NCBI GenBank assembly: GCA_023413015.1
Contig: JAEZQR010000009.1
Coordinates: 1-6,341 of the forward strand
DNA length: 6,341 nucleotides
Reading direction: 5' to 3'
From: Pseudomonadota bacterium
Lineage (GTDB): Bacteria > Pseudomonadota > Alphaproteobacteria > Sphingomonadales > Sphingomonadaceae
How positions within the stretch are numbered: position 1 is the first letter of the stretch; each line of letters begins with the position of its first letter. The notes below the pieces were generated by a model, which saw only the letters and a list, made by a program, of their open reading frames with translations, was not told the DNA's origin and did not search any database. Both the position numbers and the translations under genes were made by a program. Shown piece by piece: positions 1 through 6,341 of this stretch.

Positions 1-1705
1 CGAAGGCGTCTTCGCCCTGCTTCTGTTCCTCCCGCGGTCCGGTGAGCTGTTCGACGAGCTGATACGGCAGCGACGGCTGCACCTCGACGTCGACGACACG
101 AACATTCTTCGGGTCGAGGCCGGCGCGTTTGGCGGCGGCCGAGATCGCAGCGTCGAGGCCGCCGAGACGGCTTACGAGGCCCAGCTGGTGCGCGGTGCCG
201 CCAGCCCAGACATGGCCTTGCCCGACCTGATCGACGCGGGCCACCGGCAGGTTGCGAGACTTGGCCACCAATCCGGTGAAGCGATGATAGATATTTTCGA
301 CGGAGGCCTGAAGGAGGGTACGGACATCCGGCGTAAGGCCCGTCAGCACGTCGGGCTCGCCGGAGTAGGGCGTGCTCTTCACGCCATCGGCGCTGATGCC
401 GAGTTTGGCGAGCGTCTGCTGGAAGGTCGGGATGATCGCGAACACGCCGATCGAGCCGGTGATCGTCGAGGGTTGGGCGAAGATTTCGTCGGCCGCCGTC
501 GAGACCCAATAACCACCCGAGGCCGCCACTGAGCCGAAGGAGGCAACGACCGGAATGCCGTCGACCTTGGCATCGACAAGCGCTTGCCGAATCTTTTCCG
601 ATGCCGTCACCGAGCCGCCGGGCGAGTCGACACGTACGACCAGCGCCTTGATGCTATTGTCGGCGGTCGCATCCGCGATCAGGTCGGCGATGGTGTCGCC
701 GCCGGCAGTCCCTCGGGGTGCTTTGCCGTCGATGATCTCGCCCGCGACGTAGACGACGCCGACCGCAGGGCCGCCGGTGCGGCGTGACGATGGCGTCGCG
801 CGCAGATAGTCACGGTAATCGATCTGGTTGTACGAGCCCGGCCGACCATCGTGACCTTTGCCGACGCGCTGCGCCATCTGGCGACCGAAATCCACAGAGG
901 TGCCAATCTTGTCGACAAGGCCATCGGTGACGGCCTGGCGGGCGAAGTCGCCGCCGGCTGCCTGCACGCGGGCAGGCAGGTTGCCCAGGATCGCGGCCAC
1001 CTTTACTTGGGGACGTGCGGCCTGCACGTCGGTGGTCCACATGTCCCAGAGCGTATCGACGAGCGCCTGGTTGGCAGCTTGGGCGGCAGGCGAGGCATCG
1101 GAGCGGGTGAAGGGCTCGACCGCCGACTTATAGGTGCCGACCTTGAATACGTTTACATCGACGCCGAGCTTGTCGAGCGCGTTCTTGAAGTAGAGGCTGG
1201 ACCCGCCGGGGCCCGTCAACAACACCGCGCCGAGCGGATTGAGCCAGCTCTCGGTCGCGTTCGCCGCGAGATAGTAACTGTCGTCGAGATAGGCGCTCGA
1301 ATAGGCGTAGACCGGCTTGCCGGCCGCCTTGAAGGCTTTCAGCGCGGCCCCGATCGACTGCAGATTGGCCATGCCGGTGCCGTAGAAGCCGTCCAGCTGA
1401 AGCACGATCGACTTCACCCGGTCGTCGGTCCGCGCCCGGTCGATCGCCTCGATGACGTCACGCACCTGAACCTCGGGGATGAAGTCGGAGCGCCCGGCCA
1501 GAACCTCGACCGGCGAGCGCTCGCTCGCCTGATCGACGATGACGCCGTCGATGTTGAGGACGAGCGCGGAGCCTTTCGGGACGCTCATCGGCGCCGTGGC
1601 GTTCAGGATCGCGAACAGCAACAGGAAGAACAGCAGCAGGAACAGCAGGGCGAGCGCGTCCTTGACGCCCACCAGAAAATGCCACGCGCCGCGCAGGAAA
1701 CCCAT
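1..1705 (-). CDS. sppA: Signal peptide peptidase SppA, 67K type (C-terminus cut by window edge)
   Basis: Inner-membrane serine protease that degrades signal peptides left after protein export. The frame is open from ATG at 1705 to the left edge: 568 codons, with no stop or frameshift. E. coli SppA has 618 residues, so roughly 50 are missing. A very hydrophobic Leu/Phe-rich segment at residues 17-34 is the single membrane anchor. The N-terminal S49-like domain carries TYKSAVEPF with K193, aligning with catalytic Lys209 of E. coli. The C-terminal domain carries SPGGS (361-365), then AASGGYW with S396, aligning with nucleophile Ser409, then STITGSIGVF (413-422). Having both domains on one chain separates it from the short 36K bacterial SppA and from SohB. 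The start is supported by GAGGA seven bases upstream and by the position of the anchor. It is transcribed divergently from clpP. The family assignment is secure; substrates are inferred from the family. Confidence 0.96.
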   Translation of the reverse strand, partial: MGFLRGAWHFLVGVKDALALLFLLLFFLLLFAILNATAPMSVPKGSALVLNIDGVIVDQASERSPVEVLAGRSDFIPEVQVRDVIEAIDRARTDDRVKSIVLQLDGFYGTGMANLQSIGAALKAFKAAGKPVYAYSSAYLDDSYYLAANATESWLNPLGAVLLTGPGGSSLYFKNALDKLGVDVNVFKVGTYKSAVEPFTRSDASPAAQAANQALVDTLWDMWTTDVQAARPQVKVAAILGNLPARVQAAGGDFARQAVTDGLVDKIGTSVDFGRQMAQRVGKGHDGRPGSYNQIDYRDYLRATPSSRRTGGPAVGVVYVAGEIIDGKAPRGTAGGDTIADLIADATADNSIKALVVRVDSPGGSVTASEKIRQALVDAKVDGIPVVASFGSVAASGGYWVSTAADEIFAQPSTITGSIGVFAIIPTFQQTLAKLGISADGVKSTPYSGEPDVLTGLTPDVRTLLQASVENIYHRFTGLVAKSRNLPVARVDQVGQGHVWAGGTAHQLGLVSRLGGLDAAISAAAKRAGLDPKNVRVVDVEVQPSLPYQLVEQLTGPREEQKQGEDAF

Positions 1706-1712
1706 TCGCCCA

Positions 1713-1717
1713 TCCTC
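1713..1717 (-). promoter_or_regulatory. Ribosome-binding site of sppA
   Basis: On the minus strand GAGGA lies seven bases before the ATG at 1705. It supports that start over a second ATG at 1713, which overlaps the site and is in another frame. Confidence 0.7.
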
Positions 1718-1734
1718 GGTTTCTGTATGAGACG

Positions 1735-1761
1735 GATATAGCGGGGGGGCTTAAAAGTCCA
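1735..1761 (-). promoter_or_regulatory. Weak candidate promoter for sppA
   Basis: On the minus strand TGGACT (1761-1756) is followed after 15 bases by TATATC (1740-1735). Each hexamer matches the sigma-70 consensus at four of six positions. The spacer is shorter than the ideal 17 and contains a run of seven C (seven G at 1743-1749 on the plus strand). Transcription would start about 20 bases before the start codon. It is the best candidate seen in this gap, but weak. Confidence 0.2.
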
Positions 1762-1770
1762 TGTGGCGTA

Positions 1771-1800
1771 CTGGACCAGCGCCTAGCGCCCGGCCTATTG
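1771..1800 (+). promoter_or_regulatory. Candidate promoter for clpP
   Basis: CTGGACC (1771-1777) is followed after about 17 bases by CCTATTG (1794-1800). CCTATTG resembles the CYTATNT -10 element described for alphaproteobacterial RpoH promoters, matching six of seven positions. The -35 side is poor: CTGG against CTTG. The position is sensible, with a start near 1807 and a leader of about 50 bases. Heat-shock control of clpP is known in many bacteria, but this assignment is tentative. Confidence 0.3.
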
Positions 1801-1840
1801 AAGTCGGGACGGGCGCGCCCGACGTTAGGGGCGTCTTCAA
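1798..1840 (+). repeat. Nested inverted repeats in the clpP leader
   Basis: An outer pair TTGAAG (1798-1803) and CTTCAA (1835-1840) encloses an inner pair TCGGG (1804-1808) and CCCGA (1818-1822). The inner part also contains a perfect 12-base palindrome, CGGGCGCGCCCG (1810-1821), and GACG/CGTC arms (1821-1824, 1832-1835). The outer right arm abuts the ribosome-binding site. The repeats are plain in the sequence. Whether they act as DNA operators, as mRNA structure or not at all is unknown. If transcription starts near 1807 the left outer arm is not in the mRNA. Confidence 0.4.
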
Positions 1841-1845
1841 GGGAG
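1841..1845 (+). promoter_or_regulatory. Ribosome-binding site of clpP
   Basis: GGGAG sits ten bases before the ATG at 1856. The spacing is slightly long but workable, and no better start is in frame nearby. Confidence 0.65.
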
Positions 1846-1855
1846 AATTCCGCAC

Positions 1856-2485
1856 ATGATCGATCCGACCGCCGGTCTCGTTCCCATCGTCATCGAGCAG
1901 TCGAGCCGCGGCGAACGCTCGTTCGACATCTACTCGCGCCTCCTGCGCGAGCGTATCGTCTTCGTCACCGGGCCGATCGAGGACCACATGGCCTCGCTCA
2001 TCACCGCTCAGCTGCTCTTCCTCGAGGCCGAGAACCCGAAGAAGGACATCTTCATGTACATCAACAGCCCGGGCGGCGTGGTGACGGCCGGCATGGCGAT
2101 CTACGATACCATGCAGTATATCCGTCCACGCGTCGGCACGGTGTGCATTGGGCAGGCTGCCTCGATGGGCTCGTTCTTGCTGGCAGCCGGCGAGCCGGGC
2201 ATGCGCGTCGCGCTTTCGAACGCGCGTATCATGATCCACCAGCCGTCGGGTGGCGCGCAGGGTCAGGCGACCGACATCGAGATCCACGCGCGCGAGATCC
2301 TTCGGATCCGCGAGCGGCTGAACGAACTCTACGTCAAGCACACCGGCCAGAGCCTCGATGTCATCGAGCGGGCGATGGAGCGCGACAAGTTCCTGTCGGC
2401 TGAGGAGGCCAAGGAGTTCGGCCTCGTCGACGAGGTGTTCGAGAAGCGCCCGGCACCGGCCGAAGGCGAGATGAAGGCGGCCTGA
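1856..2485 (+). CDS. clpP: ATP-dependent Clp protease proteolytic subunit ClpP
   Basis: Serine peptidase that forms the double-heptamer barrel degrading proteins fed in by ClpX (or ClpA) in the cytoplasm. The 209 residues match the usual length. The catalytic triad is complete: S103 in GQAASMGS, H128 in MIHQP and D177 in MERDKF. These align with E. coli Ser111, His136 and Asp185 at a constant offset of eight. SPGG (71-74) forms the oxyanion-region loop. The N-terminus MIDPTAGLVPIVIEQ aligns with the E. coli processing point before ALVPMVIEQ. This suggests a short propeptide of about six residues removed by self-cleavage (inference). clpX follows 208 bases downstream on the same strand with no obvious terminator between, so partial co-transcription is likely. 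No truncation or odd codon use was seen. Confidence 0.98.
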   Translation: MIDPTAGLVPIVIEQSSRGERSFDIYSRLLRERIVFVTGPIEDHMASLITAQLLFLEAENPKKDIFMYINSPGGVVTAGMAIYDTMQYIRPRVGTVCIGQAASMGSFLLAAGEPGMRVALSNARIMIHQPSGGAQGQATDIEIHAREILRIRERLNELYVKHTGQSLDVIERAMERDKFLSAEEAKEFGLVDEVFEKRPAPAEGEMKAA

Positions 2486-2536
2486 CTGGGACGTTAGGCC
2501 TCACCGCAACAGCGCGCCATCCGACGCGTTATGCGG

Positions 2537-2566
2537 TATGAAGGCGTAATAGGTTAGTATCTATTG
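2537..2566 (+). promoter_or_regulatory. Speculative clpX promoter
   Basis: TATGAAG (2537-2543) is followed by TATCTATTG (2558-2566) inside the AT-rich patch. The hexamer CTATTG also occurs in the candidate clpP promoter (1795-1800). The match to any sigma consensus is poor, so this is only a pointer to where a promoter might be. It would give a leader of about 120 bases. Confidence 0.18.
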
Positions 2567-2624
2567 TTGCTCGCCTGTTGCGTCGCAGCCCGGTGCCGTT
2601 CCGTCGAACTTTCCGCTTTGCGGA

Positions 2625-2649
2625 TTGTCCCGGACGGAAACCGGGATAG
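2625..2649 (+). repeat. Hairpin in the clpX leader
   Basis: TCCCGG (2628-2633) and CCGGGA (2641-2646) form a perfect six-pair stem with a seven-base loop. It extends outward by G-T, T-A and T-G pairs to 2625/2649. No T-run follows, so it is not an intrinsic terminator. It may protect or pace the mRNA, or have no role. Confidence 0.45.
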
Positions 2650-2663
2650 GATGCAGGTGAGCG

Positions 2664-2679
2664 GGCCGGTGTATCGGCC
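2664..2679 (+). repeat. Small hairpin directly before the clpX ribosome-binding site
   Basis: GGCCG (2664-2668) pairs with CGGCC (2675-2679) across a six-base loop. It ends one base before the purine-rich GGGAAGGG. An alternative CCGG/CCGG pairing (2666-2669, 2678-2681) would touch that site. It is a short structure in GC-rich DNA, so chance is a real possibility. Confidence 0.35.
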
Positions 2680-2682
2680 GGG

Positions 2683-2687
2683 AAGGG
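2683..2687 (+). promoter_or_regulatory. Ribosome-binding site of clpX
   Basis: AAGGG within GGGAAGGG lies six bases before the ATG at 2694. This strong, well-spaced site fixes the start. Confidence 0.75.
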
Positions 2688-2693
2688 TAAGAG

Positions 2694-3959
<1,266 letters not shown>

Positions 3960-3983
3960 CGAACGCTTCGCTGCATGATTAGG

Positions 3984-4015
3984 AAGGGCGGTCCGGCGAC
4001 GGACCGCCCTTTTTC
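3984..4015 (+). terminator. Rho-independent terminator after clpX
   Basis: AGGGCGGTCCG (3985-3995) and CGGACCGCCCT (4000-4010) form a perfect 11-pair stem. It is closed by the loop GCGA, a GNRA-type tetraloop, and followed by four more T. An extra A-T pair (3984/4011) can extend the stem. It ends the clpP-clpX unit and separates it from lon. The minus-strand side lacks a comparable T-run, so it should act one way only. Confidence 0.93.
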
Positions 4016-4016
4016 G

Positions 4017-4045
4017 TTGACGCTTTTGCTTTCGCGGGCTGCGAT
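4017..4045 (+). promoter_or_regulatory. Candidate distal lon promoter (sigma-70 type)
   Basis: TTGACG (4017-4022), five of six matches to the -35 consensus, is followed after 17 bases by TGCGAT (4040-4045), only three of six matches to the -10 consensus. It starts right after the clpX terminator, a common arrangement. A transcript from here would have a leader of about 135 bases containing all the hairpins described before lon. Confidence 0.33.
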
Positions 4046-4093
4046 GGGCGTGTTAAGCTTCGTTAGCCGGCGCTGCGGTTCGGGGGAGAGGCG

Positions 4094-4114
4094 CGTGCCG
4101 GCGCGGGGGGCACG
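4094..4114 (+). repeat. Inverted repeat CGTGCC/GGCACG before lon
   Basis: CGTGCC (4094-4099) and GGCACG (4109-4114) are perfect complements across nine G-rich bases. The right arm ends where the proximal promoter candidate begins. It could be a leader hairpin for a distal transcript or a protein site. Chance cannot be excluded. Confidence 0.4.
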
Positions 4115-4143
4115 TTGATGCCGGGGCATCGCGCGCCCATATT
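4114..4143 (+). promoter_or_regulatory. Candidate heat-shock (sigma-32) promoter of lon
   Basis: GTTGATG (4114-4120) and GCCCATAT (4135-4142) are separated by 14 bases. The E. coli sigma-32 consensus is CTTGAAA, about 11-16 bases, CCCCATNT. The -35 side matches in its TTGA core and the -10 side at all but the first base. The same DNA also reads as a sigma-70 promoter: TTGATG, 17 bases, CATATT, with four of six matches in each hexamer. Transcription would start near 4150, giving a leader of about 39 bases. lon is heat-shock controlled in E. coli and many relatives, which fits. Confidence 0.55.
4117..4130 (+). repeat. 14-base inverted repeat over the lon -35 element
   Basis: GATGCC and GGCATC are perfect arms around GG. 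The repeat overlaps most of the -35 element and the start of the spacer of the proximal lon promoter candidate. This is a classic place for a repressor site. No known operator was recognised, and it lies upstream of the predicted transcript start, so a DNA role is likelier than an RNA one. Confidence 0.4.
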
Positions 4144-4164
4144 GCTTGTGGACGGGGGGCGTTC

Positions 4165-4183
4165 CGCTCCCCGGAGTGGAGCG
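4165..4183 (+). promoter_or_regulatory. Hairpin covering the lon ribosome-binding site
   Basis: CGCTCC (4165-4170) pairs perfectly with GGAGCG (4178-4183) across the seven-base loop CCGGAGT. The right arm contains GGAG (4178-4181), the best-spaced ribosome-binding site of lon. The loop holds a second GGAG (4173-4176), which is farther from the start. Folding would hide the main site and show the poorer one. This could tune or temperature-gate lon translation, but the function is inferred. Confidence 0.4.
4178..4181 (+). promoter_or_regulatory. Ribosome-binding site of lon
   Basis: GGAG lies seven bases before the ATG at 4189. A GTG two codons upstream is in frame (4183-4185) but sits too close to this site, so the ATG is preferred. 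Confidence 0.7.
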
Positions 4184-4188
4184 TGTGG

Positions 4189-6341
<2,153 letters not shown>

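Larger units (their letters stand above)
2486..2693 (+). other. clpP-clpX intergenic region
   Basis: This 208-base gap has no gene and no stem followed by a T-run, so no intrinsic terminator is seen after clpP. Its left part (about 2529-2570) is clearly more AT-rich than the surroundings and may hold a clpX promoter. Its right part carries two hairpins just before the clpX ribosome-binding site. Read-through from clpP plus an internal clpX promoter would fit the pattern known in other bacteria, but this is inference. Confidence 0.5.

Noticed and set aside
1620..1660. Repetitive AGCAGCAGGAACAGCAG-like stretch on the plus strand
   Set aside because: It is the complement of repeated Leu/Phe codons in the SppA membrane anchor, not an independent repeat element.
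851..1741. Plus-strand open frame of 296 codons opposite sppA
   Set aside because: The minus-strand frame holds an intact SppA with both catalytic residues. The plus-strand product has only Arg/Gly/Glu-rich composition and a Gln-rich stretch that mirrors the membrane anchor codons.
1751..2341. Minus-strand frame of 196 codons opposite clpP
   Set aside because: Shadow of clpP; no domain, and its predicted start lies inside the clpP coding region.
4145..4176. CTTGTGG at 4145 with CCCC at 4169 as a second heat-shock promoter for lon
   Set aside because: The CCCC is followed by GG rather than AT, the spacing is 17, and transcription would start at or inside the ribosome-binding site.

Overview
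The window is GC-rich DNA with mostly G/C third codon positions. It carries the housekeeping protease block of an alphaproteobacterium. The order clpP, clpX, lon and the close resemblance of all proteins to alphaproteobacterial versions support this. Placement near the Sphingomonadales is plausible, but it rests on impression and not on a search.

Layout. Positions 1-1705 (minus strand) hold sppA, a membrane-anchored signal peptide peptidase of the long 67K type. Its C-terminal end runs off the left edge. A 150-base divergent intergenic region separates it from clpP (1856-2485, plus), the ClpP serine peptidase. A 208-base gap with hairpins but no clear terminator leads to clpX (2694-3959, plus), the AAA+ unfoldase. 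A strong Rho-independent terminator (3984-4015) closes clpX. A 229-base gap then carries promoter-like sequences and several inverted repeats, and leads into lon (4189-6341, plus). lon is cut at the right edge two residues after its catalytic lysine. No stretch over 300 bases lacks a gene.

Function. ClpX unfolds tagged or regulatory proteins and feeds them into the ClpP barrel. Lon is a separate single-chain AAA+ protease for misfolded and regulatory proteins. SppA clears cleaved signal peptides and other membrane-associated peptides at the inner membrane. Together they form a protein quality-control cluster. All four have their visible catalytic residues and show no frameshift.

No undescribed system is evident in the coding regions. 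The most interesting signals are non-coding. The lon upstream region has a good match to a heat-shock (sigma-32) promoter with an inverted repeat over its -35 element, followed by a hairpin that would bury the lon ribosome-binding site. The clpP and clpX leaders also hold inverted repeats. These are sequence-level inferences and untested.
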